A stretch of 64,000 bases of DNA from Hydractinia symbiolongicarpus (GCF_029227915.1 NC_079888.1:19882001-19946000); one strand, 5' to 3'; positions 13,607-26,809 are shown, counted from the stretch's first letter. Numbers and translations: made by a program. The notes: a model not told the origin generated them from the letters alone.

Positions 13607-15130
13607 CAGTTTCAAAAACTACATTTCATTGACTTTCTAACGGTGTCAATCAGTTTGAGTTACAACGGTTGAGTCACATATTCGTACCAACATGTATTTG
13701 ACGTTATTTTTCTGATATTACTGGGTTGCATCGCTTTTAATTATGAAACGATTGACTATGGGACTTAATTACACTAACTTTGGACTGTCACCTGATAAAT
13801 GTGATAAATGAGAAAATTGGACTCCAAGAAATAACCTTCTTCTTAATATGAAATGATTGCAGAAACTCAGCGATTAAACTGGGCGCTGTGGTAGCGCTTC
13901 ATTTAAAAATTTAGATTAACAAGTCATTTTTTTACTGTGGGACCAATCTTAGCCGTTATGGCGCGCGGAAGAAATAGCGACTGTTTCAAAAACTACATTT
14001 CATTGACTTTCTAACGGTTTCAATCCGTTTGTGTTACAAAACAGTTGGTTCACATATTCGTACCAACATGTATTTAGCGATATTTTTCTGATATTACTAG
14101 GTTGTATGGCTTTTAACAGTGAAACGATTGACTGTGGGACTTTATTGAACTGATTATGGACTGTGACCTTATAAATGTGAAAGTGAGACAATTGGACAAC
14201 AAGAAATAACATTCTTCTTAATATGAAATGATTGCCGAAACTCAGCGATTACACTGGGCGCTGTGGTAGCGCTTCATTTAAAAATTTAGATAAATAAGTC
14301 ATTCTTTACTGTGGGACCAATCCTATTCGTTATCGCGCGCCGAAGAAATAGCGGCAGTTTCAAAAACTACATTTCATTGACTTTCTAACGGTGTCAGTCC
14401 TTTTGAGTTACAACGGTTAGGTCACAAATACGTACCAACATGTATTTAGCGATATTTTTCTGATATTACTAGGTTGCATCGCTTTTAACTATGAAACGAT
14501 TGACTGTGGGACTTAATTGAACTAAATTTGGACTGTGACCTGATAAATGTGATAAATGAGACAATTGGACTCCAAGAAATAACATTCTTCTTAATTTGAC
14601 GTGATTCCCGGAACTCAGCGATTACACTGGGCGCTGTGGTAGCGCTTCATTTAAAAGTTTAGGTAAAAAAGTCATTCTTTAATGTGGGACCAATCCTAGC
14701 TGTTATTGCGCGCTGAAGAAATAGCGACAGTTTCAAAAACTTCATTTCATAGACTTTCTAGAAGTATCAATCCGTTTGAGTTACAACGGTTGAGTCACAT
14801 ATTCGTACCAACATGTATTTAGCGATATTTTTCTGATATTACTAGGTCGTATGGCTTTTAACAGTGAAACCATTGACTGTGGGACTTAATTGAATTGATT
14901 ATGGACTGTGACCTTATAAATGTGAAAGTGAGAAAATTGGACTCCAAGAAATAACCTTCTTCTTAATATGAAATGATTGCGGAAACTCAGCGATTAAACT
15001 GGGCGCTGTGGTAGCGCTTCATTTAAAAATTTAGATTAACAAGTCATTTTTTTACTGTGGGACCAATCTTAGCCGTTATGGCGCGCGGAAGAAATAGCGT
15101 CTGTTTCAAAAACTACATTTCATTGACTTT
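13607..15130 (+). repeat. Segmental duplication, 2,987 bp offset, copy 2
   Basis: Partner of 10620-12143, in register with an offset of exactly eight monomers. Differences are isolated substitutions, for example GCAGAAACTCAG here against GCGGAAACTCAG. Confidence 0.87.
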
Positions 15131-16334
15131 CTAACGGTTTCAATCCGTTTGTGTTACAAAACAGTTGGTTCACATATTCGTACCAACATGTATTTAGCGA
15201 TATTTTTCTGATATTACTAGGTTGTATGGCTTTTAACAGTGAAACGATTGACTGTGGGACTTTATTGAACTGATTGTGGACTGTGACCTTATAGATGTGA
15301 AAGTGGGACAATTGGACAACAAGAAATAACATTCTTTTTAATATGAAATGATTGCCGAAACTCAGCGATTACACTGGACGCTGTGGTAGCGCTTCATTTA
15401 AAAATTTAGATAAATAAGTCATTCTTTACTGTGGGACCAATCCTATTCGTTATCACGCACCGAAGAAATAGCGGCAGTTTCAAAAACTACATTTCATTGA
15501 CTTTGTAACAGTGTCAGTCCGTTTGAGTTACAAAACGGTTGGGTCACATATTCGTACCAACATGTATTTAGCGATATTTTTCTGATCTTACTAGGTCGTA
15601 TGGCTTTTAACAGTGAAACCATTGACTGTGGGACTTAATTGAATTGATTATGGACTGTGACCTTATAAATGTGAAAGTGAGAAATTTGGACTCCAAGAAA
15701 TAACATTCTTCTTAATTTGACGTGATTCCCGGAACTCAGCGATTACACTGGGCGCTGTGGTAGCGCTTCATTTAAAAGTTTAGGTAAATAAGTCATTCTT
15801 TAATGTGGGACCAATCCTAGCCGTTATTGCGCGCTGAAGAAATAGCGACAGTTTCAAAAACTTCATTTCATAGACTTTCTAAAAGTATCAATCCGTTTGA
15901 GTTACAACGGCTGTGTCACATATTCGTACCAACATGTATTTAGCGATATTTTTCTGATATTACTAGGTCGTATGGCTTTTAACAGTGAAACCATTGACTG
16001 TGGGACTTAATTGAATTGATTATGGACTGTGACCTTATAAATGTGAAAGTGAGAAAATTGGACTACAAGAAATAACCTTCTTCTTAATATGAAATGATTG
16101 CGGAAACTCAGCGATTAAACTGGGCGCTGTGGTAGCGCTTCATTTGAAAATTTAGATTAACAAGTCATTTTGTTACTGTGGGACCAATCTTGGCCGTTAT
16201 GGCGCGCGGAAGAAATAGCGACTGTTTCAAAAACTACATTTCATTGACTTTCTAACGGTTTCAATCCGTTTGTGTTACAAAACGGTTGGTTCACATATTC
16301 GTACCAACATGTATTTAGCGATATTTTTCTGATA

Positions 16335-17270
16335 TTACTAGGTTGTATGGCTTTTAACAGTGAAACGATTGACTGTGGGACTTTATTGAACTGATTATGG
16401 ACTGTGACCTTATAAATGTGAAAGTGAGACAATTGGACAACAAGAAATAACATTCTTCTTAATATGAAATGATTGCCGAAACTCAGCGATTACACTGGGC
16501 GCTGTGGTGGCGCTTCATTTAAAAATTTAGATAAATAAGTCATACTTTACTGTGGGACCAATCCTATTCGTTATCGCGCGCCGAAGAAATAGCGGCAGTT
16601 TCAAAAACTACATTTCATTGACTTTCTAACAGTGTCAGTCCGTTTGAGTTACAACGGTTAGGTCACAAATACGTACCAACATGTATTTAGCGATATTTTT
16701 CTGATATTACTAGGTTGCATCGCTTTTAATTATGAAACGATTGACTATGGGACTTAATTAAATTAACTTTGGACTGTCACCTTATAAATGTGAAAGTGAG
16801 AAAATTGGACTCCAAGAATTAACATCCTTCTTAATATGAAATGATTGCGGAAACTCAGCGATTATACTGGGCGATGTGGTAGCGCTTCATTTAAAAATTT
16901 ATATTAACAAGTCATTTTTTTACTGTGAGACCAATCTTAGCCGTTATCGCGCGCTGAAGAAATAGCGACAGTTTCAAAAACTACATTTCATTGACTTTCT
17001 AACGGTTTCAGTTCGTTTGAGTTACATCAGTTGGGTCACATATTGGTACCAACATGTATTTAGCGATAATTTTCGAAGATTACTACATTGCATCGCTTTT
17101 AACAATGAAACGATTGACTGTGGGACTTAATTGAACTAACTTTCGACTGTGACCTGATAAATGTGATAAATGAGAAAATTGGACTCCAAGAAAAAACATT
17201 CTTCTTAATTTGACGTGATTGCCGGAAATCAGCGATTACAATGGGCGCTGTGGTAGCGCTTCATTTAAGA
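16335..17270 (+). repeat. Y-X'-W segment, copy 2 (3,735 bp offset)
   Basis: Partner of 12600-13535. The W monomer here switches after CATTTAAGAATTAAGATAAA to a different tail (AAAGGTCATTTTTTTATTG), so the right junction lies inside the monomer, just after the core. Confidence 0.78.
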
Positions 17271-18233
17271 ATTAAGATAAAAAGGTCATTTTTTTATTGT
17301 GGGACCAATCCTAGACGTTATCGCGCGCTGAGGAAATAGCGACAGTTTCAAAAACTACATTTCATTGACTTTCTAACGGTGTCAGTCCGTTTGAGTTTCA
17401 ACGGTTGTGTCACATATTCGTACCAACATGTATTTAGCGATATTTTTTTGATATTACTAGGTCGTATGGCTTTTAACAGTGAAACCATTGACTGTGGGAC
17501 TTAATTGAATTGATTATGGACTGTGACCTTATAAATGTGAAAGTGAGAAAATTGGACTCCAAGAAATAACCTTCTTCTTAATATGAAATGATTGCGGAAA
17601 CTCAGCGATTAAACTGGGCGCTGTGGTAGCGCTTTATTTAAAAATTTAGATTAACAAGTCATTTTTTTACTGTGGGACCAATCTTAGCCGTTATGGCGCG
17701 CGGAAGAAATAGCGACTGTTTCAAAAACTACATTTCATTGACTTTCTAACAGTGTCAGTCCGTTTGAGTTACAACGGTTAGGTCACAAATACGTACCAAC
17801 ATGTATTTAGCGATATTTTCTGATATTACTAGGTTGCATCGCTTTTAACTATGAAACGATTGACTGTGGGACTTAATTGAACTAAATTTGGACTGTGACC
17901 TGAAAAATGTGATAAATGAGACAATTGGACTCCAAGAAATAACATGCTTCTTAATTTGACGTGATTCCCGGAACTCAGCGATTACACTGGGCGCTGTGGT
18001 AGCGCTTCATTTAAAAGTTTAGGTAAATAATTCATTCTTTATTGTGGGACCAATCCTAGCCGTTATTGCGCGCTGAAGAAATAGCGACAGTTTCAAAAAC
18101 TTCATTTCATAGATTTTCTAAAAGTATCAATCCGTTTGAGTTACAAAACGGTTGGGTCACATATTCGTACCAACATGTATTTAGCGATATTTTTCTGATA
18201 TTACTAGGTCGTATGGCTTTTAACAGTGAAACC

Positions 18234-18346
18234 ATTGACTGTGGGACTTAATTGAATTGATTGAAAGTGAGAAAATTGGACTCCAAGAAATAACCTTCTT
18301 CTTAATATGAAATGATTGCGGAAACTCAGCGATTAAACTGGGCGCT
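18234..18346 (+). repeat. Shortened monomer with a 23 bp internal deletion
   Basis: The anchor spacing 17995 to 18346 is 351 bp. The monomer reads GAATTGATTGAAAGTGAG around 18254-18271. Its closest relatives have a further 23 bp between GATT and GAAAGTG, the stretch that normally carries the GGACTGTGACC landmark. The deletion junction is at about 18262/18263. Confidence 0.9.
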
Positions 18347-21100
18347 GTGGTAGCGCTTCATTTAAAAATTTAGATTAACAAGTGATTTTTTTACTGTGGG
18401 ACCAATCTTAGCCCTTATGGCGCGCGGAAGAAATAGCGACTGTTTCAAAAACTACATTTCATTGACTTTCTAACGGTTTCAATCCGTTTGTATTACAAAA
18501 CGGTTGGTTCACATATTCGTACCAACATGTATTTAGCAATATTTTTCTGATATTACTAGGTTGTACGGCTTTTAACAGTGAAACGATTGACTGTGGGACT
18601 TTATTGAACTGATTATGGACTGTGACCTTATAAATGTGAAAGTGAGACAATTGGACAACAAGAAATAACATTCTTCTTAATATGAAATGATTGCCGAAAC
18701 TCAGCGATTACACTGGGCGCTGTGGTAGCGCTTCATTTAAAAATTTAAATAAATAAGTCATTCTTTACTGTGGGACCAATCCTATTCGTTATCGCGCGCC
18801 GAAGAAATAGCGGCAGTTTCAAAAACTACATTTCATTGACTTTCTAACAGTGTCAGTCCGTTTGAGTTACAACGGTTAGGTCACAAATACGTACCAACAT
18901 GTATTTAGCGATATTTTTCTGATATTACTAGGTTGCATCGCTTTTAACTATGAAACGATTGACTGTGGGACTTAATTGAACTAAATTTGGACTGTGACCT
19001 GAAAAATGTGATAAATGACACAATTGGACTCCAAGAAATAACATTCTTCTTAATTTGACGTGATTCCCGGAACTCAGCGATTACACTGGGCGCTGTGGTA
19101 GCGCTTCATTTAAAAGTTTAGGTAAATAAGTCATTCTTTAATGTGGGACCAATCCTAGCCGTTATTGCGCGCTGAAGAAATAGCGACAGTTTCAAAAACT
19201 TCATTTCATAGACTTTCTAAAAGTATCAATCCGTTTGAGTTACAAAACGGTTGGGTCACATATTCGTACCAACATGTATTTAGCGATATTTTTCTGATAT
19301 TACTAGGTCGTATGGCTTTTAACAGTGAAACCATTGACTGTGGGACTTAATTGAATTGATTATGGACTGTGACCTTATAAATGTGAAAGTGAGAAAATTG
19401 GACTCCAAGAAATAACCTTCTTCTTAATATGAAATGATTGCGGAAACTCAGCGATTAAACTGGGCGCTGTGGTAGCGCTTCATTTAAAAATTTAGATTAA
19501 CAAGTCATTTTTTTACTGTGGGACCAATCTTAGCCGTTATGGCGCGCGGAAGAAATAGCGACTGTTTCAAAAACTACATTTCATTGACTTTTTAACGGTT
19601 TCAATCGGTTTGTGTTACAAAACGGTTGGTTCACATATTCGTACCAACATGTATTTAGCGATATTTTTCTGATATTACTAGGTTGTATGGCTTTTAACAG
19701 TGAAACGATTGACTGTGGGACTTTATTGAACTGATTATGGACTGTGACCTTATAAATGTGAAAGTGAGACAATTGGACAACAAGAAATAACATTCTTCTT
19801 AATATGAAATGATTGCCGAAACTCAGCGATTACACTGGGCGCTGTGGTAGCGCTTCATTTAAAAATTTAGATAAATAAGTCATTCTTTACAGTGGGACCA
19901 ATCCTATTCGTTATCGCGCGCCGAAGAAATAGCGACAGTTTCAAAAACTACATTTCATTGACTTTCTAACAGTGTCAGTCCGTTTGAGTTACAACGGTTA
20001 GGTCACAAATACGTACCAACATGTATTTAGCGATGTTTTTCTGATATTACTAGGTTGCATCGCTTTTAACTATGAAACGATTGACTGTGGGACTTAATTG
20101 AACTAAATTTGGACTGTGACCTGATAAATGTGATAAATGAGACAATTGGACTCCAAGAAATAACATTCTTCTTAATTTGACGTGATTCCCGGAACTCAGC
20201 GATTACACTGGGCGCTGTGGTAGCGCTTCATTTAAAAGTTTAGGTAAATAAGTCATTCTTTAATGTGGGACCAATCGTAGCCGTTATTGCGCGCTGAAGA
20301 AATAGCGACAGTTTCAAAAACTTCATTACATAGACTTTCTAAAAGTATCAATCCGTTTGAGTTACAACGGTTGAGTCACATATTCGTACCAACATGTATT
20401 TGGCGATATTTTTCTGATATTACTAGGTTGCATCGCTTTTAATTATGAAACGATTGACTATGGGACTTAATTAAACTAACTTTGGACTGTCACCTTGTAA
20501 ATGTGAAAGTGAGAAAATTGGACTCCAAGAATTAACATCCTTCTTAATATGAAATGATTGCGGAAACTCAGCGATTATACTGGGCGCTGTGGTAGCGCTT
20601 CATTTAAAAATTTATATTAACAAGTCATTTTTTTACTGTGAGACCAATCTTAGCCGTTATCGCGCGCTGAAGAAATAGCGACAGTTTCAAAAACTACATT
20701 TCATTGACTTTCTAACGGTTTCAGTCCGTTTGAAATACAACAGTTGGGTCACATATCGGTACCAACATGTATTTAGCGATAATTTTCGAAGATTACTACG
20801 TTGCATCGCTTTTAACAATGAAACGATTGACTGTGGGACTTAATTGAACTAACTTTCGACTGTGACCTGATAAATGTGATAAATGAGAAAATTGGACTCC
20901 AAGAAAAAACATTCTTCTTAATTTGACGTGATTGCTGGAAATCAGCGATTACACTGGGCTCTGTGGTAGCGCTTCATTTAAGAATTAAGATAAAAAGGTC
21001 ATTTTTTTATTGTGGGACCAAACCTAGACGTTATTGCGCGCTGAGGAAATAGCGACAGTTTTAAAAACTAGATTTCATAGACTTTCTAAAAGTATCAATC

Positions 21101-21846
21101 CGTTTGAGTTTCAACGGTTGTGTCACATATTCGTACCAACATGTATTTAGCGATATTTTTTTGATATTACTAGGTTGCATCGCTTTTAACAATGAAACGA
21201 TTGACTGTTGGACTTAAGTGAACTAAATTTGGACTGTGACCTGATAAATGTGATAAATGAGACAATTGGACTCCAAGAAATAACATTCTTCTTAATTTGA
21301 CGTGATTCCCGGAACTCAGCGATTACACTGGGCTATGTGGTAGCGCTTCCTTTAAGAATTAAGATAAAAAAAGTCATTGTTTTATTGTGGGACCAATCCT
21401 AGCCGCTTTCGCGCTAATGAAATAGCGACAGTTTGAAGAACTACACTTCATTGACTCTATAACGGTGTCAGTCCGTTTGAGTTACAAAAGTTGGGTCACA
21501 TATTTGCACCAACATGTATTTCTTGATATTATTCCGGTGTTACTAGGTTGCATTGCTTTTAACAATGAAACGATTGACTGTGGGACTTAATTGAACTAAC
21601 TTTCGACTGTGACCTGATAAATGTGATAAATGAGAAAAGTGGACTCCAAAAAAAACATTCTTCTTAATTTGTCGTGATTGCCGGAAATCAGCGATTACAC
21701 TGGGCGCTGTGGTAGCGCTTCATTTAAGAATTAAGATAAAAAAGACATTTTTTTATTGTGGGACCAATCCTAGACGTTATCGCGCGCTGAGGAAATAGCA
21801 ACAGTTTCAAAAACTACATTTCATTGACTTTCTAACGGTGTCAGTC
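21101..21846 (+). repeat. Tandem dimer, copy 1 (746 bp)
   Basis: Two monomers repeated immediately downstream. The pair is in exact register (746 bp offset). The mark TTCGCGCTAATGAAATAGCG occurs at about 21409 and again at about 22155. Confidence 0.88.
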
Positions 21847-22561
21847 CGTTTGAGTTTCAACGGTTGTGTCACATATTCGTACCAACATGTATTTAGCGAT
21901 ATTTTTTTGATATTACTAGGTTGCATCGCTTTTAACAATGAAAGGATTGACTGTGGGACTTAATTGAACTAAATTTGGACTGTGATCTGATAAATGTGAT
22001 AAATGAGACAATTGGACTCCAAGAAATAACATTCTTCTTAATTTGACGTGATTCCCGGAACTCAGCGATTACACTGGGCTCTGTGGTAGCGCTTCCTTTA
22101 AGAATTAAGATAAAAAAAGTCATTGTTTTATTGTGGGACCAATCCTAGCCGCTTTCGCGCTAATGAAATAGCGACAGTTTGAAAAACTACACTTCATTGA
22201 CTCTATAACGGTGTCAGTCCGTTTGAGTTACAAAAGTTGGGTCACATATTTGCACCAACATGTATTTCTTGATATTATTCCGGTGTTACTAGGTTGCATT
22301 GCTTTTAACAATGAAACGATTGACTGTGGGACTTAATTGAACTAACTTTCGACTGTGACCTGATAAATGTGATAAATGAGAAAAGTGCACTCCAAAAAAA
22401 ACATTCTTCTTAATTTGACGTGATTGCCGGAAATCAGCGATTACACTGGGCGCTGTGGTAGCGCTTCATTTAAGAATTAAGAAAAAAAAGACATTTTTTT
22501 ATTGTGGGACCAATCCTAGACGTTATCGCGCGCTGAGGAAATAGCAACAGTTTCAAAAACT
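21847..22561 (+). repeat. Tandem dimer, copy 2 (746 bp)
   Basis: Matches 21101-21846 with a few substitutions, for example GGGCTCTGTGG here against GGGCTATGTGG. It diverges at about 22562, where TATATTTCTTTGAC replaces TACATTTCATTGAC. Confidence 0.88.
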
Positions 22562-22562
22562 A

Positions 22563-23480
22563 TATTTCTTTGACTTTCTAACGGTGTCAGTCACTTTTAG
22601 TTACAACAGTTTGGTCACAAATACGTACCAACATGTATTTAGCGATATTTTTCTGATATTACTAGGTTGCATCGCTTTTAACTATGAAACGATTGACTGT
22701 GGGACTTAATTGAACTAAATTTGGTCTGTCACCTGATAAATGTGATAAAAGAGACAATTGGACTCCAACAAATAACATTCTTGTTAATTTGACATTATTG
22801 CCGAAACTCAGCGATTACACTGGGCTCTGTGGTAGCGCTTCATTTAAGAATTAAGATAAAAAAGTCATTTTTTTTATTGTGGGACCAATCCTACCCGCTT
22901 TCGCGCTAAAGAAATAGCGACAGTTTGAAAAACTACACTTCATTGACTCTATAACGGTGTCATTCCGTTTCAGTTACAACGGTTGGGTCACAAATTTTTA
23001 CCAACATGTATTTCTTGATATTATTCTGGTATTACTAGGTTGCATCGCTTTTAACTATGAAACGATTGACTGCGGGACTTAATTGAACTAAATTTGGACT
23101 GTCACCTGATAAATGTGATAAAAGAGACAATTGGACTCCAAGAAATAACATTCTTGTTAATTTGACATTATTGCCGAAACTCAGCGATTACACTGGACGC
23201 TGTGGTAGCGCTTCATTTAAAAATTTAAATTAACAAGTCATTTTTTTACTGTGGGATCAATCCTAGCCGCTTTCGCGCTAAAGAAATAGCGACAGTTTGA
23301 AGAACTACACTTCATTGACACTATAACGGTGTCAGTCCGTTTGAGTTACAACGGTTGGGTCACATATTTGTACCAACATTTATTTCTTGATATTATTCTG
23401 GTATTACTAGGTTGCATCGCTTTTAACAATGAAACGATTGACTGTAGGACTTAATTGAACTAACTTTGGACTGTAACCTG
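22563..23480 (+). repeat. Segment duplicated at 31264-32181 (8,701 bp offset)
   Basis: Shared marks are CAGTCACTTTTAGTTACAAC, GAATAACATTCTTG-type variants (TTGTTAATTTGACATTATTG), CACAAATTTTTACCAAC and GTATTACTAGG after ATTATTCTG. The next monomer here (anchor 23573, core CTGTGGTCGCGC) corresponds to 32646 at a 9,073 bp offset, so one additional monomer sits in the right-hand copy. Confidence 0.8.
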
Positions 23481-23739
23481 ATAAATGTGACAAATGAGAA
23501 AATTGGACTCCAAGAAAAAATATTCTTCTTAATTTGACGTGATTCCCGGAACTCAGCGATTACACTGGGCGCTGTGGTCGCGCTTCATTTAAAAGTTTAG
23601 GTAAATAAGTCATTCCTTACTGTGGGACCAATCCTAGCCGGTATTGCGCGCTGAAGAAATACCGACAGTTTCAAAAACTACATTTCATTGACTTTCTAAC
23701 GGTTTCAGTCCGTTTGAGTTACAACGGTTGGGTCACATA

Positions 23740-23749
23740 TTGGTACCAA
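23740..23749 (+). other. Palindrome TTGGTACCAA (representative)
   Basis: A perfect 10 bp palindrome just before the ACATGT hexamer. In many other monomers the same site reads TTCGTACCAA (not palindromic) or TTCGTACGAA (palindromic, for example 24112-24121). Confidence 0.8.
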
Positions 23750-23818
23750 CATGTATTTAGCGACAATTTTCGGAGATTACTACGTTGCATCGCTTTTAAC
23801 AACGAAACGATTGACTGT

Positions 23819-26147
23819 GGGACTTAATTGAACTAACTTTCGACTGTGACCTGATAAATGTGATAAGTGAGAAAATGGGACTCCAAGAAAAAACATTCTT
23901 CTTAATTTGACGTGATTGCCGGAAATCAGCGATTACACTGGGTGCTGTGGTAGCGCTTCATTTAAAAATTTAAATAAATAAGTCGTTCTTTACTGTGGGA
24001 CCAATCCTATCCGTTTTCGCGCGCTGAAGAAATAGCAACAGTTTCAAAACTACATTTCATTGACTTTCTAACTGTGTCAATTCGTTTGAGTTACAACGGT
24101 TGGGTCTCATATTCGTACGAACATGTATATAGCGATATTTTTCTGATATTACTAGGTTGTATGGCTTTTATCAGTGAAATAATTGACTGTGGGACTTAAT
24201 TGAACTAACTTTGGACTATGACCTGATAAATGTGAAAAATGAGACAATTGGACTCCAAGAAATAACATTCTTCTTAATTTGACGTGATTGCCGGAACACA
24301 GCGATTACACTGGCCGCTGTGGTAGCGCTTCATTTAAGAGTTTAGATAAATAACTCATTTTTTACTGTGGGACCAATCCTATTCCTCATCGCGCGCTGAA
24401 GAAATAGCGACAGTTTCAAAAACTACATTTCATTGACTTTCTAACGATGTCAGTCCCTTTCAGTTACAACGGTTTGGTCACAAATTATTCGTACCAACAT
24501 GTATTTAGCGATATTTTTATGATATTACTAGGTTGTATGGCTTTTAACAGTGAAACCATTGACTGTGGGACGTAATTGAAGTGAGTATGGACTGTGACCT
24601 TATAAATATGAAAGTGAGACAATTGGACTCCAAGAAATAACATTCTTTTTAATATGAAATGATTGCGGAAACTCAGCGATTATACTGAGCGCTGTGGTAG
24701 CGCTTAATTTAAAAAATTAAATTAACAAGTCATTTTTTTACTGTGAGACCAATCTTAGCCGTTATTGCGCGCTGAAGAAATAGCGACAGTTTCAAAAACT
24801 ACATTTCATTGACTTTCTAACGGTTTCAGTCCGTTTGAGTTACAAAACGGTTGGGTCACATATTGGTACCAACATGTATTTAGCGATATTTTTCTGATAT
24901 TACTAGGTTGTATGGCTTTTAACAGTGAAACCATTGACTGTGGGACTTAATTGAACTAATTATGGACTGTGACCTTATAAATATGAAAGTGAGACAATTG
25001 GACTCCAAGAAATAACATTCTTCTTAATTTGACGTGATTGCAGGAACACAGCGATTACACTGGCCGCTGTGGTAGCGCTTCATTTAAGAGTTTAGATAAA
25101 TAAGTCATTTTTTACTGTGGGACCAATCCTATCCCTCATCGCGCGCTGAAGAAATAGCGACAGTTTCAAAAACTACATTTCATTGACTTTCTAACGGTGT
25201 CAGTCCCTTTCAGTTACAACGGTTTGGTCACAAATTATTCGTACCAACATGTATTTAGCGATATTTTTCTGATATTACTAGGTTGTATGGCTTTTAACAG
25301 TGAAACCATTGACTGTGGGACGTAATTGAAGTGATTATGGACTGTGACCTGATAAATATGAAAGTGAGACAATTGGACTCCAAGAAATAACATTCTTCTT
25401 AATATGAAATGATTGCGGAAACTCAGCGATTATACTGGGCGCTGTGGTAGCGCTTCATTTAAAAATTTAAATTAACAAGTCATTTTTTTACTGTGAGACT
25501 AATCTTAGCCGTTATCGCGGGCTGAAGAAATAGCGAGAGTTTCAAAAACTACATTTCATTGACTTTCTAACAGTTTCAGTCCGTTTGAGTTACAACGGTT
25601 GGGTCACATATTGGTACCAACATGTATTTAGCGACAATTTTCGGAGATTACTACGTTGCATCGCTTTTAACAACGAAACGATTGGCTGTGGGACTTAATT
25701 GAACTAACTTTCGACTGTGAGCTGATAAATGTGATAAGTGAGAAAATTGGACTCCAAGAAAAAACATTCTTCTTAATTTGATGTGATTGCCGGAAATCAG
25801 CGATTACACTGGGCGCTGTGGTAGCGCTTCATTTAAAAATTTAAATAAATAAGTCGTTCTTTACTGTGGGACCAATCCTATCCGTTTTCGCGCGCTAAAG
25901 AAATAGCAACAGTTTCAAAACTACATTTCATTGACTTTCTAACTGTGTCAATCCGTTTGAGTTACAACGGTTGGGTTACATATTGGTACCAACATGTATT
26001 TAGAAACAATTGTCGGAGATTACTACGTTGCATCGCTTCTAACAACGAAACGATTGACTGTGGGACTTAATTGAACTAACTTTGGACTGTGACCTGATAA
26101 ATGTGAAAAATGAGACAATTAGACTCCAAGAAATAACATTCTTCTTA
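23819..26147 (+). repeat. Near-identical duplication, 2,991 bp offset, copy 1
   Basis: 2,329 bp matching 26810-29138. Over this stretch I noticed only isolated changes, for example TGTCAATTCGTTTG here against TGTCATTCCGTTTG in copy 2. The near-identity indicates a recent duplication or strong homogenisation. The right end falls in AACATTCTTCTTA, where the two copies continue into different monomer types. Confidence 0.92.
24112..24121 (+). other. Palindrome TTCGTACGAA (representative)
   Basis: The alternative palindromic state of the site at 23740. The two states differ from each other at two mirrored positions, and TTCGTACCAA is the one-step intermediate. Confidence 0.8.
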
Positions 26148-26809
26148 ATATGAAATGATTGCGGAAACTCAGCGATTAAACTGGGCGCTGTGGTAGCGCT
26201 TCACTTAAAAATTTAGATTAACAAGTCATTTTTTTACTGTGGGACCAATCTTAGCCGTTATGGCGCGCGGAAGAAATAGCGACTGTTTCAAAAACTACAT
26301 TTCATTGACTTTCTAACGGTTTCAATCCGTTTTTGTTACAAATCGGTTGGTTCACATATTCGTACCAACATGTATTTAGCGATATTTTTCTGATATTACT
26401 AGGTTGTATGGCTTTTAACAGTGAAACGTTGCCTGTGGGACTTAATTGAACTAACTCTGGACTGTGACCTGATAAATGTGATAAAAAAGACAATTGGACT
26501 CCAAGAAATAACATTTTTGTTAATTTGACGTGATTCCCGGAACTCAGCGATTACACTGGTCGCTGTGGTAGCGCTTCATTTAAATGTTTAGGTAAATAAG
26601 TCATTCTTTACTGTGGGACCAATCCTAGCCGTTATTGCGCGCTGAAGAAATAGCGACAGTTTCAAAAACTACATTTCATAGACTTTTTAAAAGTATCAAT
26701 CCGTTTGAGTTACAACGGTTGAGTCACATATTTGTACCAACATGTATTTGGCGATATGTTTCTGATATTACTAGGTTGCATCGTTTTTAATTATGAAACG
26801 ATTGACTAT

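Larger units (their letters stand above)
10788..21223 (+). repeat. Block 4: X-Y-Z trimer array (~1,121 bp) with X'-W insertions
   Basis: Twenty-eight monomers. X has GCGGAAACTCAGCGATTAAAC and ATGGCGCGCGGAAG. Y has GCCGAAACTCAGCGATTACAC and often GCGCGCCGAAG. Z has GATTCCCGGAACTCAG and AAAAGTTTAGGTAAA. X' has GATTATACTGGG and W has CCGGAAATCAGCG. Anchor order is X10900 Y11275 Z11648 X12020 Z12394 Y12768 X'13140 W13514 X13887 Y14262 Z14635 X15007 Y15382 Z15756 X16128 Y16503 X'16875 W17249 X17622 Z17995 X18346 Y18721 Z19094 X19468 Y19843 Z20216 X'20588 W20962. X-Y-Z is the basic unit. The X'-W pair recurs after Y or Z, which means the trimer array has been interrupted by the same two-monomer segment three times. 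Confidence 0.88.
21224..23833 (+). repeat. Block 5: seven monomers with a tandem dimer
   Basis: Anchors are at 21336, 21708, 22082, 22454, 22828, 23201 and 23573. Three recurrent tails appear: GCCGCTTTCGCGCTAATG or GCTAAAG in place of the usual GCGCGCTGAAG, ATTCTGGTATTACTAGG, and GACAGTTTGAAGAACTACAC. Part of this block recurs at 31.3-32.7 kb and 33.5-34.1 kb. Confidence 0.82.

Noticed and set aside
12465-19350. Plus-strand open frames of 61-64 codons at 12465, 18066 and 19165
   Set aside because: They lie in Z-type monomers and are readings of the landmark sequence itself, not genes.
11013-19793. Recurring 70-codon open frames on the minus strand (11013, 14000, 15120, 16241, 18459, 19581, and relatives at 26302, 29667, 37245)
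   Set aside because: They recur at whole numbers of monomers and are only the X-type monomer read in reverse. No start context, conserved extension or coding-type substitution pattern is visible, and they open or close as single stop codons mutate.
21932-22123. 63-codon minus-strand open frame
   Set aside because: Part of the duplicated dimer and not preserved in the other copy at the same length, so it has no sign of coding constraint.
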